DNA of 51,196 nt from a virus: positions 1 to 51,196 of IMG/VR virus record IMGVR_UViG_3300030419_005995, one strand, 5' to 3'. Both the position numbers and the translations under genes were made by a program. This document shows, in pieces, positions 33,644-41,127 of this stretch (its first letter is position 1; each line of letters starts with the position of its first letter). The notes beneath the pieces are model-generated. The model was not told the DNA's origin. It saw nothing but the letters and a program-made list of their open reading frames with translations, and searched no databases.

Positions 33644-34458
33644 ATGTCATAGGTTTAGGTAATTGTGGGTGCAATATTGCCAAAGAATTTGGTAGATATC
33701 CTCAGTATAATGTATTTTTGATTGACACAGAGCCACATCACGGTGAGAACTTTTATTTACTGACCGAACAGGTCAACCCAGAACAATATGAGCGAACATG
33801 CCCTGATTTAGGTAATTTCTTAAGATGTGATGGAGAGGTAATTCTTGCCCTTGGTGGAAGCGGTTCTATTTCTGCTGCATGCTTGCGTGTTTTAGAAAAA
33901 GTAAAACATTGCAAGATTACAATCTTATATATAAAGTCTGATCAAGACTTGTTGAGTGAAGTTGGACGTTTGCAACAGCGTGCCACGTTTCATGTGCTTC
34001 AAGAATATGCTAGATCAGGTGTGTTTGAAAGAATCTTCCTTATCGACAACACCCTGGTGGCAGATATGATAGGTGAAGTTTCAATCGCCAATTACTATCA
34101 AACAATAAATCAAACAATAGCACCAGTTGTGCACTTTATCAACGTATTCAACAATAGCAAGCCGGTAATGAGTACTTTTTATTCCTTGGCGGACACATCG
34201 CGCATATGCACTTTGGGAATAGTCGATGTTGAGACCGGAGAAGAAAAAATGTTTTTTCCTCTTGACAATCGAACCGAGACCCGGTATTATTACGCCATCA
34301 GTGAGAAATCCTTGAAAGAGGATGGTACACTGCATAACAAAATCAAGTCGCAGGTCAAAAAGAAAGATGAGAAAACAAGCTTCGGAATATTTGAGACTGG
34401 GTATGATAATAATTTCTGTTATTCGCTCGCATGTTCACGACAAATTGTTCAAATTTGA
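33640..34458 (+). CDS. FtsZ/tubulin-like GTPase-fold protein, degenerate
   Basis: The 272-residue product follows the tubulin/FtsZ fold in order: VIGLGNCGCNIAKEF (3-17; FtsZ VIGVGGGGGNAV), VFLIDTE (25-31; FFAVNTD), VILALGGSGSISAA (67-80; the GGGTGTG T4 loop), FLIDNTLVADMIG (133-145; ITIPNDKLL), IANYYQTINQTIAPVVHFINV (149-169; AANDVLKGAVQGI...), then a C-terminal domain. The T7-loop region reads INVFNNSK (167-174), so the catalytic Asp residues of FtsZ (NLDFAD) are absent and the tubulin signature is partly lost. It starts with GTG overlapping the polymerase stop (GTGA), suggesting coupling. It lacks an FtsZ-type C-terminal tail. GTP binding is possible; hydrolysis is doubtful. Confidence 0.7.
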   Translation: MNVIGLGNCGCNIAKEFGRYPQYNVFLIDTEPHHGENFYLLTEQVNPEQYERTCPDLGNFLRCDGEVILALGGSGSISAACLRVLEKVKHCKITILYIKSDQDLLSEVGRLQQRATFHVLQEYARSGVFERIFLIDNTLVADMIGEVSIANYYQTINQTIAPVVHFINVFNNSKPVMSTFYSLADTSRICTLGIVDVETGEEKMFFPLDNRTETRYYYAISEKSLKEDGTLHNKIKSQVKKKDEKTSFGIFETGYDNNFCYSLACSRQIVQI

Positions 34459-34466
34459 TTTTTTAC

Positions 34467-34495
34467 TTGACTTCCACATTAAAGAATAGTATAAT
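34467..34495 (+). promoter_or_regulatory. Sigma70-type promoter for the DUF262-like gene
   Basis: TTGACT (34467-34472), a 17-base spacer and a perfect TATAAT (34490-34495) make a near-consensus host sigma70 promoter in the 108-base gap after the FtsZ-like gene. It points to early expression by host RNA polymerase. Confidence 0.9.
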
Positions 34496-34504
34496 ACGAT
34501 TAAT

Positions 34505-34542
34505 CATTTGATCAAATGAGACAAATGCTCTTTATTTGATCA
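34505..34542 (+). promoter_or_regulatory. Palindromic operator-like site with repeated half-site
   Basis: CATTTGATCAAATG (34505-34518) is a perfect 14-bp palindrome located at or just after the expected transcription start. Its core ATTTGATCA recurs at 34534-34542. Two spaced copies overlapping the start region suggest repressor binding; the regulator is unknown. The inner TGATCA also includes a GATC site. Confidence 0.6.
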
Positions 34543-34566
34543 CCATAACATATAGGAGGTAATAAA

Positions 34567-35793
34567 ATGATTAGAGGATTCACATTGAAGGAATATGCCG
34601 CCGCCGCAAAAAAGGTGTGGTACGATCCCGCGTTTGATCGTCGCTATGGTGCATGGGTAGATACTAAAAAACGTAACTTTCTTAAAAATGTCATCGATGA
34701 CAAGGTGGACTCCATGCCTGTCTGGGCAGATATCGATGAGTGCCTGTCACACTCAGTGCTGGTGGGCGATAGGGGAAGCAAGAAGAAGCTGCAAGATCTT
34801 AAAGATAGGGGATACAAATATATTTCTCTCGATGGCAAACACAGAACAAAAACTGTTGAAGCCTTTATGAACAGTGATTTGACAATCACGCACACAATTA
34901 AGGATTGCGAAGGGCAGATTCATAACATTACCAATAAGCATTGGTGCAAGTTCCCCAGCGAGGTCAAGCCGCAGATCTTTATGTCTAAAATCAATGTTCG
35001 CTTGGTGACAAGCGAAGTTTATGGTAATTTTGGAAAGCGGTACCGGGACTTAAATGATGGTGAACCTCCTAATCCCCAAGAGGTGCGCAACTCATATTCA
35101 TCTCCTGTGGCACAATATATTCGCGACGAAAGTGAGAGACTCAGGAGTGCTATGGAGCGCGTAGTCAAGAACAAATATATTGAAAGGATGATGGATGACG
35201 AGCTTGTAGTAAAGACCTATATACACCTGATCCAGAGATATAATCGTCAAGCGTTCAGTGTAGATGCCGGATTTCAACCCACTGTCTTAGATAAGTGGTA
35301 CACTGTTGGTAATGATGTCCGCAACATCGACTCCAACGGTTCCCCTTACATTAAGGCGGAGTTTGATCGTGCCAAGCAGATCATGAACACTGTCAGTAAA
35401 ATGCTTCTGGAACAGGAGGACGTACCAAACAGCAAAACAGTTTCTCACAAGATGTATTGGGCTTTTGTCTTTGCTGCGGAGTGGGCTCACAACGAAGATT
35501 ATAATGTTGTGGACTACATTACGCTTACTGGTGTGCTTAAAAATCTTGATGATGAGCTTAGTAGTCTCTCATTGACTGAGCATAGCAAAGAGGAAGAGCG
35601 CAAAAGAAAGAACGGGGAAGAATTGCAGGATATTGATAGAAATCAGTACTATTATGCATGGGCTCAATTAGTCCACCAGTCAAAGTACCGTGTGCAGCGC
35701 CGAGACGCTTTTGTTGCTCGTATTAAGAAGGAGGTTTCCAAAAATGGACCATCTTCTATGGGCTTGGTAGAGATGCAATCTGCGGCTGCATGA
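34567..35793 (+). CDS. DUF262-like (ParB/Srx-fold) protein
   Basis: The 408-residue product has the core marks of DUF262-type proteins: ISLDGKHRTKTVEAF (86-100; usual form LDGQQRLxTL), a strand MSKINVRLVTSE, then a segment resembling FxxLNxGxxPxxxExRNA (RYRDLNDGEPPNPQEVRNS), followed by a long helical C-terminal half rich in Glu, Lys and Arg. DUF262 occurs in GmrS-type subunits of type IV restriction and in many phage proteins of unknown role. There is no HNH motif like that of GmrD. It has its own strong promoter, palindromic operator and AGGAGG site, so it is probably early and regulated. Host takeover or anti-defence is possible. Confidence 0.65.
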   Translation: MIRGFTLKEYAAAAKKVWYDPAFDRRYGAWVDTKKRNFLKNVIDDKVDSMPVWADIDECLSHSVLVGDRGSKKKLQDLKDRGYKYISLDGKHRTKTVEAFMNSDLTITHTIKDCEGQIHNITNKHWCKFPSEVKPQIFMSKINVRLVTSEVYGNFGKRYRDLNDGEPPNPQEVRNSYSSPVAQYIRDESERLRSAMERVVKNKYIERMMDDELVVKTYIHLIQRYNRQAFSVDAGFQPTVLDKWYTVGNDVRNIDSNGSPYIKAEFDRAKQIMNTVSKMLLEQEDVPNSKTVSHKMYWAFVFAAEWAHNEDYNVVDYITLTGVLKNLDDELSSLSLTEHSKEEERKRKNGEELQDIDRNQYYYAWAQLVHQSKYRVQRRDAFVARIKKEVSKNGPSSMGLVEMQSAAA

Positions 35794-35825
35794 TCATGAA
35801 TGCTTTTCTTTTATAGAAAAAGTTC

Positions 35826-35854
35826 TTGACTAACTCAGATACAATTGGTATAAT
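35826..35854 (+). promoter_or_regulatory. Sigma70-type promoter for the SSB gene
   Basis: TTGACT (35826-35831), a 17-base spacer and TATAAT (35849-35854) form a second near-consensus promoter, identical in both hexamers to the one at 34467 and followed by the same AC. It lies in the 142-base gap before the SSB gene. Confidence 0.9.
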
Positions 35855-35863
35855 ACGCAACAG

Positions 35864-35887
35864 ATGACTGAGAGAGTTATCAGTCAT
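35864..35887 (+). promoter_or_regulatory. Leader hairpin of the SSB mRNA
   Basis: ATGACTGA and TCAGTCAT form an 8-bp stem with an 8-base loop (GAGAGTTA), starting close to the expected mRNA 5' end and 49 bases before the SSB start. It may stabilise the mRNA or act as a translational control element, in the way T4 gene 32 mRNA is autoregulated; the details here are unknown. Confidence 0.6.
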
Positions 35888-35935
35888 ACTATAGGGTAAT
35901 TTCACCCACCCATTAACAACATAGGAGGAAGAAAA

Positions 35936-36673
35936 ATGGGAATTGACATGAAGAAGATGCGCGAGAAGTACGCTGCACTCAAAAACCGAGGAGAGGGCAC
36001 AAGGAGTTCTTTCTGGCGTCCGCAGGATGGTGATCAGACCATCCGCATCGTTCCAACCGCTGACGGTGATCCGTTCAAGGAGTACTGGTTCCACTACAAC
36101 TTGGGCAAGAACTCAGGTTTCCTGAGCCCGAAGCGTAACTTTGGCGAGGATGATCCCCTCAATGACTTTGTTCGTTCCCTTTATCGAGAGAACACTGAGG
36201 AGAGCATCAAGATGGCTAAGAGCCTGTCCGCTCGCCAGCGATTCTTTGCACCGGTGGTTGTGCGCGGAGAGGAAGAAATGGGCGTGCGAGTTTGGGGTTT
36301 TGGTAAACAAGTCTATGAGACAATCCTTGGGCTGGTACTTAATCCAGAATATGGGGACATTACAGATCCAGAAACAGGCATTGATCTTACCATTAATTAT
36401 GGAAAGCCTGCTGGCGCACAGTTCCCACAAACCAAGCTTACTCCCAAGCGTCGATCAACTCCTCTGTTTGAGGAGACCTCCCGCATTCAGGAGGCTCTTG
36501 ACAGCGTGCCCGACTTCTCACAGCTTTTTGAGAGGAAGACACCTGCCGAGGTTCAGGCCATGCTTGACGAGTTCCTGCTTGGCGAACAGGATGCCGAAGA
36601 TGCCTCCTCTGAGACGGTGAAATACACCAACACCACCTCTGAGGTTGACAGAGCTTTTCAAGAGTTGATGTAA
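35936..36673 (+). CDS. 32: Single-stranded DNA-binding protein (gp32-like)
   Basis: This protein coats ssDNA during replication and recombination. The 245-residue product has a basic N-terminal segment (KMREKYAALKNRGEG), then a core starting SSFWRPQDGDQTIRIVP and KEYWFHYNLGK, the entry of the gp32 OB fold in marine T4-like phages, and an acidic C-terminal tail (EQDAEDASSE...). T4 gp32 has about 300 residues and a zinc-binding His/Cys cluster; here the corresponding stretch (LSPKRNFGEDDP) has no Cys, so the zinc site is lost. AGGAGG precedes the start. It has its own promoter and terminator, so it is a single-gene transcript suited to high output. Confidence 0.82.
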   Translation: MGIDMKKMREKYAALKNRGEGTRSSFWRPQDGDQTIRIVPTADGDPFKEYWFHYNLGKNSGFLSPKRNFGEDDPLNDFVRSLYRENTEESIKMAKSLSARQRFFAPVVVRGEEEMGVRVWGFGKQVYETILGLVLNPEYGDITDPETGIDLTINYGKPAGAQFPQTKLTPKRRSTPLFEETSRIQEALDSVPDFSQLFERKTPAEVQAMLDEFLLGEQDAEDASSETVKYTNTTSEVDRAFQELM

Positions 36674-36689
36674 TTTGGTGTAAGTTCCT

Positions 36690-36715
36690 GGGGGGCTTCG
36701 GCCCCCCTTTTTTTT
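36690..36715 (+). terminator. Strong intrinsic terminator with UUCG tetraloop
   Basis: GGGGGGC, loop TTCG, GCCCCCC and eight T residues form a perfect 7-bp stem with a very stable tetraloop, 16 bases after the SSB stop. The uvsX start follows 15 bases later, so uvsX must rely on read-through, antitermination or an unseen promoter. Confidence 0.95.
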
Positions 36716-36729
36716 ATAAGGAGGAATAA

Positions 36730-37851
36730 ATGGTAAACAAGGGTGGTATCTCCATTGAAGAGATGCGAAAGATGCTTAATAAAAAAGCAGGAATGACTGT
36801 TGCTCACAATTTGAAGGAAGAGAACCCGACAGAGGTTACAGAGTGGATTCCAACTGGGTCACACTGGCTGGATTCAATCATCTGTCGAGGCCAAAGAGCA
36901 GGAATCCCAGTAGGCAAGGTGACGGAGATCGCCGGACTTGAAGCCACGGGTAAATCTTATATGGCAGCCAAGATCGCTGCGAACGCTCAGAAAATGGGTA
37001 TCACCGTTGCTTACTTCGATAGTGAGAGTGCAATTGACCCATCTTTCCTTGAGAATGCAGGCTGCGATGTAGAGAATCTAATTTATGTTCAGGCTCAATC
37101 CGTTGAGATGGTGCTGGAATCTATTGAAGAGTTTCTGAAAACAGGTGGAAAGTTTCTTTTTGTCTGGGATTCTTTGGCTCTTACCCCTTCAATCAATGAT
37201 GTGGAGGGTGATTTCAACCCGATGTCACAGATGGCAGTCAAGGCCCGTATCCTTGCAAAGGCGATGAGCAAGCTGACCATCCCGATTGCGAACACTGAAT
37301 CTACATTCCTTGTTCTCAATCAGTTGAAGACAAACATCACCAGAAACCCCAATATGGCTCTCGTTGAGCCGTATGTGACACCCGGTGGTAAAGCAATGAT
37401 TTATGCTTATAGTCTTCGCATTTGGCTTACTGGTCGCAAGTCTAAGGCAGCTTACATCCAAGATGATAATGGTTTCCGTATTGGTTCCGAGGTTAAATCA
37501 ACCTTGAAGAAGAGCCGCTTCGGAACACAGGGTCGTCAAGCAACTTTTAAAATCCTTTGGGGTGACGAAGTTCGCATTCTGGATGAGGAGAGTTGGCTTG
37601 AAGCAATCAAGGCTTCCGAGCACATTACAATCAAGGGCGCGTGGTATTCTCTTGACATGGGAAATGGGGAAGTGGTAAAATTCCAGCCAGGAAGGTGGAT
37701 GGAGAAAATGAAGGACGAAGCTTTCAGATCCAGAGTATTGGAGGTGATGGATGAACACGTTGTCCAGAACTTTAAAACACGTCAGGGAAACCCTGAAGAT
37801 TTCTATGATGTAGACGGCGAAGAATCAGGAGACGGTAGTGATGATCAATGA
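36730..37851 (+). CDS. uvsX: UvsX/RecA-like recombinase
   Basis: This enzyme pairs DNA strands in recombination-dependent replication and repair. The 373-residue product (T4 UvsX 391) has Walker A GLEATGKS at 69-76, VAYFDSESAIDPSF (93-106), Walker B FLFVWDS at 142-148 and VLNQLKTN with the conserved Gln/Asn signal region, then a C-terminal domain with an acidic tail (DGEESGDGSDD). AAGGAGG lies before the ATG. It is followed by overlapping genes for a restriction-like protein and a methyltransferase. It starts immediately after a terminator. Confidence 0.93.
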   Translation: MVNKGGISIEEMRKMLNKKAGMTVAHNLKEENPTEVTEWIPTGSHWLDSIICRGQRAGIPVGKVTEIAGLEATGKSYMAAKIAANAQKMGITVAYFDSESAIDPSFLENAGCDVENLIYVQAQSVEMVLESIEEFLKTGGKFLFVWDSLALTPSINDVEGDFNPMSQMAVKARILAKAMSKLTIPIANTESTFLVLNQLKTNITRNPNMALVEPYVTPGGKAMIYAYSLRIWLTGRKSKAAYIQDDNGFRIGSEVKSTLKKSRFGTQGRQATFKILWGDEVRILDEESWLEAIKASEHITIKGAWYSLDMGNGEVVKFQPGRWMEKMKDEAFRSRVLEVMDEHVVQNFKTRQGNPEDFYDVDGEESGDGSDDQ

Positions 37852-38515
37852 AGGTAAGCTACAAACTGGCTTAGTTGAGGCTTTTAGGAAACCTTTGGAG
37901 TTTTCGTGCACCCAGGTAGGCGGTGTCAGATCTTCCAAGAGGACTGATATCTTAAATGAAGTTATTTTAGACCTCATGCTTGAACAACTAGGACCCGACT
38001 GGACTGGAAACACTGAACATAAGATCCCATGTGCTCGCGCCACTCAACAGGACCCTAAAAAAAAGTTCAGTATCGATGTTGTTCTTACAAACAAGCAAAC
38101 AAATAGAAGAGTATATATTCTATTAAAAAGCATTGAAAGTAGCTATAACAAAAACAGGGCGAATTTTGCTAATTGCACAATTGGTGAGACTGAGAGGATT
38201 TATGGATACTGCGAAATGCATGAGGGGCAGCGAGAGCAAAGACAAAATGATGTTACTTTGTTTTTGACACTGTTGCCTGTGCTGTGTCCTAATGGCGACC
38301 GGATGGAGACCACCAGGGCCGAAAAACCCTCAACCCGAACGTTGCGTCTGATTAATCCAAACGTGCATCAAATTTGTGCCATGGTTGATGTTGACTGTGC
38401 AGATGGTAAAGGAAAGCAGGCACTGCTTGACACTTTGACCGGTAAGATTACTAATATTGACGAAGTAGCAAACCAGTTTAGAGAGTTCTTTAATAATGTT
38501 AAACAAATTTTATGA
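37841..38515 (+). CDS. PD-(D/E)XK-like protein, possible restriction endonuclease
   Basis: I chose ATG 37841 (AGGAGA 8 bases upstream) over the GTG just before it. The gene overlaps uvsX by 11 bases and the methyltransferase by 20. In the 224-residue product FSIDVVL gives Asp79, and the next strand plus loop reads VYILLKSIESSYNKNRANF (91-109), followed by GETERIYG. Type II endonucleases often have D-x(n)-(E/D)-x-K followed by SxxxNR and a GExxR helix, so the layout matches, but Leu94 stands where the catalytic acid would be and only Lys96 is kept. It may be inactive, or the acid may come from elsewhere. Pairing with a DNA methyltransferase supports a restriction-modification relationship. Confidence 0.5.
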   Translation: MINEGKLQTGLVEAFRKPLEFSCTQVGGVRSSKRTDILNEVILDLMLEQLGPDWTGNTEHKIPCARATQQDPKKKFSIDVVLTNKQTNRRVYILLKSIESSYNKNRANFANCTIGETERIYGYCEMHEGQREQRQNDVTLFLTLLPVLCPNGDRMETTRAEKPSTRTLRLINPNVHQICAMVDVDCADGKGKQALLDTLTGKITNIDEVANQFREFFNNVKQIL

Positions 38516-39938
38516 GTATGAAGAACAGGTTGATTCCGCGAAAAGAACTCAACTTGGCATTGTCTATACTCCACCTTCAATTGTTGAATACATTAATATT
38601 AGAGTTCTAGAACTTTGGACTGAAGACGAGCCTCCAAGGGTTATTGATCCTTGTTGCGGCACGGGCATTTTTCTTTATGACATGGCGCATAGGATTGCTG
38701 CTCGGTGGTCACTAGACATTGTTGATGTTTACAGGGAGTGTATTCATGGCTATGATCTTGATGAAGATGCTGTTGACATAGCGAGATCTTTGATTCCTGA
38801 TGCAAACTTTAAAGTAATCGACTCATTGAATGCAAATTTAGATGAATATGATATTGTTGTAACTAATCCGCCATATGTGCGTATTCAAAATCTGGACGCA
38901 GAAACAAGAAAAAATATAAAGGATAGATTCTCGTTTTGTGTAGGAGACACAGACATCTACATTGCATTTTTTCAAAAATTGTTAGAGTCTGAAAAAATAA
39001 CTGGGTTCATCTGCCCAAACTCATGGATTAAAAACAAGTTTGCTTCACGCTTGCGACAGTCTTTAAAAAAAGAGGCTAGAACAGACACAATCATCGATTT
39101 CCGATCAGAGAGAGTGTTCCAGAATGTAGGAACATATACAAGCATTGTCATCTTGGATAACAAGAAAGCCAAGACGGTAAAGGTTGGCAATCATCTTCAT
39201 AAACAGACGGAGATTGAACAGTCTAATCTGTTTTTGGGCGAGGTTCTGTTAGTAGATCAGCAAAATCGACAATTTGTTGCGGACGTGTCATCAAGAGAAA
39301 GAAGTGTTTTTGATGTGTGTGACATAAAGGTTGGACTGGCCACTCTTGCGGACGATGTTTTTTGTTTAGAGCTGGTAAGTGTGGATTTTGAGAGGTCTAC
39401 TGTAAGAAAAAGAAAGAAAGATTCAGAATGTTTTGAAATTGAAACTGCCTGCCTGAGGCCCTGCGCTCGCGCTGGTGACATCACAAAAAACAGTGACAAA
39501 GCTTATGTGATGATTTATCCATATACAGAGGACGGGGAAGATTTGCAGGAGAGCAAAATTAAAGAAAGTTTCCCGAGGACGTACCAGTATCTCTTATCCA
39601 ACAAGTCCCGCTTACTAGAAAGAGACAAGGGCAAGTGTGAAAAGAAAGGTTACAAATGGTATCAGTTCGGAAGGAAACAGGGGCTGAATTTAACTGAAAA
39701 AGAAAAGATACTTTTTGCTTCAATGACCAAGGAAAAAATGGCAATGCAGTATTGTGGCAAAGGTGTATCTTTTGTATCGGGTTATTGCATAATTCCAAAA
39801 TCCGGCTTTACACTTAAACAGATAAATGAAGTGTTTTCCTCTGCCGACGTGGGAAACTGGATCTCAATTTTTGGAAAGAACTTTGGCACTGAATGGGTTG
39901 GGGTGTCGAAAGAAACATTCAAACATTTTAAAGTGTGA
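38496..39938 (+). CDS. DNA adenine N6-methyltransferase (TaqI/Eco57I type)
   Basis: The 480-residue product has the start typical of gamma-class adenine methyltransferases (TQLGIVYTPPSIVEYI, 18-33), SAM-binding motif I DPCCGTG (51-57), an acidic residue after the second strand (YDLDEDAV, 86-93), and catalytic NPPY (124-127). The C-terminal half resembles a TaqI-type target recognition domain (GYKWYQFGRKQGLN, then a late VSGYCIIPK and a C-terminal helix). It would methylate adenine at an unknown site in phage or host DNA. Coupling with the upstream PD-(D/E)XK-like gene suggests an RM pair, but orphan phage methyltransferases are common. Confidence 0.85.
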   Translation: MLNKFYEYEEQVDSAKRTQLGIVYTPPSIVEYINIRVLELWTEDEPPRVIDPCCGTGIFLYDMAHRIAARWSLDIVDVYRECIHGYDLDEDAVDIARSLIPDANFKVIDSLNANLDEYDIVVTNPPYVRIQNLDAETRKNIKDRFSFCVGDTDIYIAFFQKLLESEKITGFICPNSWIKNKFASRLRQSLKKEARTDTIIDFRSERVFQNVGTYTSIVILDNKKAKTVKVGNHLHKQTEIEQSNLFLGEVLLVDQQNRQFVADVSSRERSVFDVCDIKVGLATLADDVFCLELVSVDFERSTVRKRKKDSECFEIETACLRPCARAGDITKNSDKAYVMIYPYTEDGEDLQESKIKESFPRTYQYLLSNKSRLLERDKGKCEKKGYKWYQFGRKQGLNLTEKEKILFASMTKEKMAMQYCGKGVSFVSGYCIIPKSGFTLKQINEVFSSADVGNWISIFGKNFGTEWVGVSKETFKHFKV

Positions 39939-39945
39939 GTAGAAC

Positions 39946-40920
39946 ATGAGCAAAAGAATCTTAATCATCGATGCGCTTAATATGATGTATCGTAATTATA
40001 TCGTTGATCCAAGTATTTCAACGAATGGTGCCCCCATTGGAGGCCTCAAGGGTTTCATGAAGTCCTTGCAAAAACTTGTTAGGGAAACCAGCCCCAATGA
40101 GATTATTATCTGCTGGGATGGCGAAGGCGGCTCACAAAAGCGCAGATCACAAAATAAAGATTATAAAGGTGGTCGCAAGCCTGTTCGCCTTAACCGGATG
40201 GCCAAGAACCTCACAGACGAGGAAGAGGCAGAGAATAAGTTCTGGCAACAGATCCGTTTGATTGAATACCTCAACCACCTCCCAGTAACACAGTTGATGT
40301 TGCCGAGCGTTGAGGCTGATGATATCATTGGTTATGTCGCACAATATTCCAAATTTAGGGAACACCAGAAAGTAATTGTTTCCAGCGACAAAGATTTTTT
40401 TCAATTGTGCAGCGGACAAACAATTCTTTATAGGCCCATCCAGAAAACTATCCTGAATGAATCACGAGTCATTGAAGAATATAGCATTCATCCCAATAAC
40501 TTTGCTCTTGCTCGCGCAATTTGCGGAGATCCCAGTGATAACATCAAAGGGATCCAGGGTGCAGGCCTAGCCACAATTGCAAAGAGGTTTCCTTTCTTGA
40601 AACAACAAGAGTCTAGCACCATTGATATGATTATTGAACACTGCGAGTCGCAAGAAAAGAAGCTGCTCATCCACCAGAGAATCCTTGACAATCGCGACAA
40701 AATAGTGGATAATTACAAAATGATGCAGCTCTATTCCCCATCTATTTCAGCCCAAGGTACAGAAAAAATCAGGGCAAAGCTAGATAACGAAGATCGTATC
40801 TTCAACAAGACAGGCATCATAGCGATGATGTTTGAGGATGGGGTTGGAGAATATAATTGGACTGAACTGTGGACTTGTTTCAACAAGATCGTCTGGGCAA
40901 GTAATACACATTTGTTCTAA
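39946..40920 (+). CDS. 5'-3' exonuclease / RNase H of the FEN family
   Basis: This nuclease removes RNA primers and flaps. The 324-residue product (T4 RNase H is 305) has the PIN/FEN acidic residues in order: Asp9 (LIIDALN), Asp58 (ICWDGEGG), Glu123 with Asp125/Asp126 (SVEADDIIGY), Asp148/Asp150 (SSDKDFFQL) and Asp195/Asp198 (GDPSDNIKG), followed by the helix-hairpin-helix start GIQGAGLATI. It complements the short polymerase at 32459, which has no 5'-3' nuclease domain. It starts 7 bases after the methyltransferase gene and ends 5 bases before a tRNA gene. Confidence 0.9.
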   Translation: MSKRILIIDALNMMYRNYIVDPSISTNGAPIGGLKGFMKSLQKLVRETSPNEIIICWDGEGGSQKRRSQNKDYKGGRKPVRLNRMAKNLTDEEEAENKFWQQIRLIEYLNHLPVTQLMLPSVEADDIIGYVAQYSKFREHQKVIVSSDKDFFQLCSGQTILYRPIQKTILNESRVIEEYSIHPNNFALARAICGDPSDNIKGIQGAGLATIAKRFPFLKQQESSTIDMIIEHCESQEKKLLIHQRILDNRDKIVDNYKMMQLYSPSISAQGTEKIRAKLDNEDRIFNKTGIIAMMFEDGVGEYNWTELWTCFNKIVWASNTHLF

Positions 40921-40925
40921 TTTAA

Positions 40926-40999
<74 letters not shown>

Positions 41000-41013
41000 C
41001 TAAGAGGTAAAAG

Positions 41014-41127
41014 ATGGATTTAGCAACAACTGTGGGAGTTTTTATGAACGCTTGTATGGCAGTGGTGATAGTTACGGGCATGCTTCTGTTTATCTGTTTA
41101 AACGTAAGGTATAAAGATGAAAAATGA
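41014..41127 (+). CDS. Tiny single-pass membrane protein (37 aa)
   Basis: A short frame starts at ATG 41014 with AAGAGGT 5 bases upstream and ends at TGA 41125-41127, overlapping the next start as ATGA. The peptide has an acidic first residue, a hydrophobic helix of about 24 residues (VGVFMNACMAVVIVTGMLLF then ICL) and a basic/charged tail (NVRYKDEK). The good ribosome site, membrane-helix composition and overlap with the next gene support a real gene. Function unknown; it could modify the host membrane or a membrane enzyme. Confidence 0.6.
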   Translation: MDLATTVGVFMNACMAVVIVTGMLLFICLNVRYKDEK

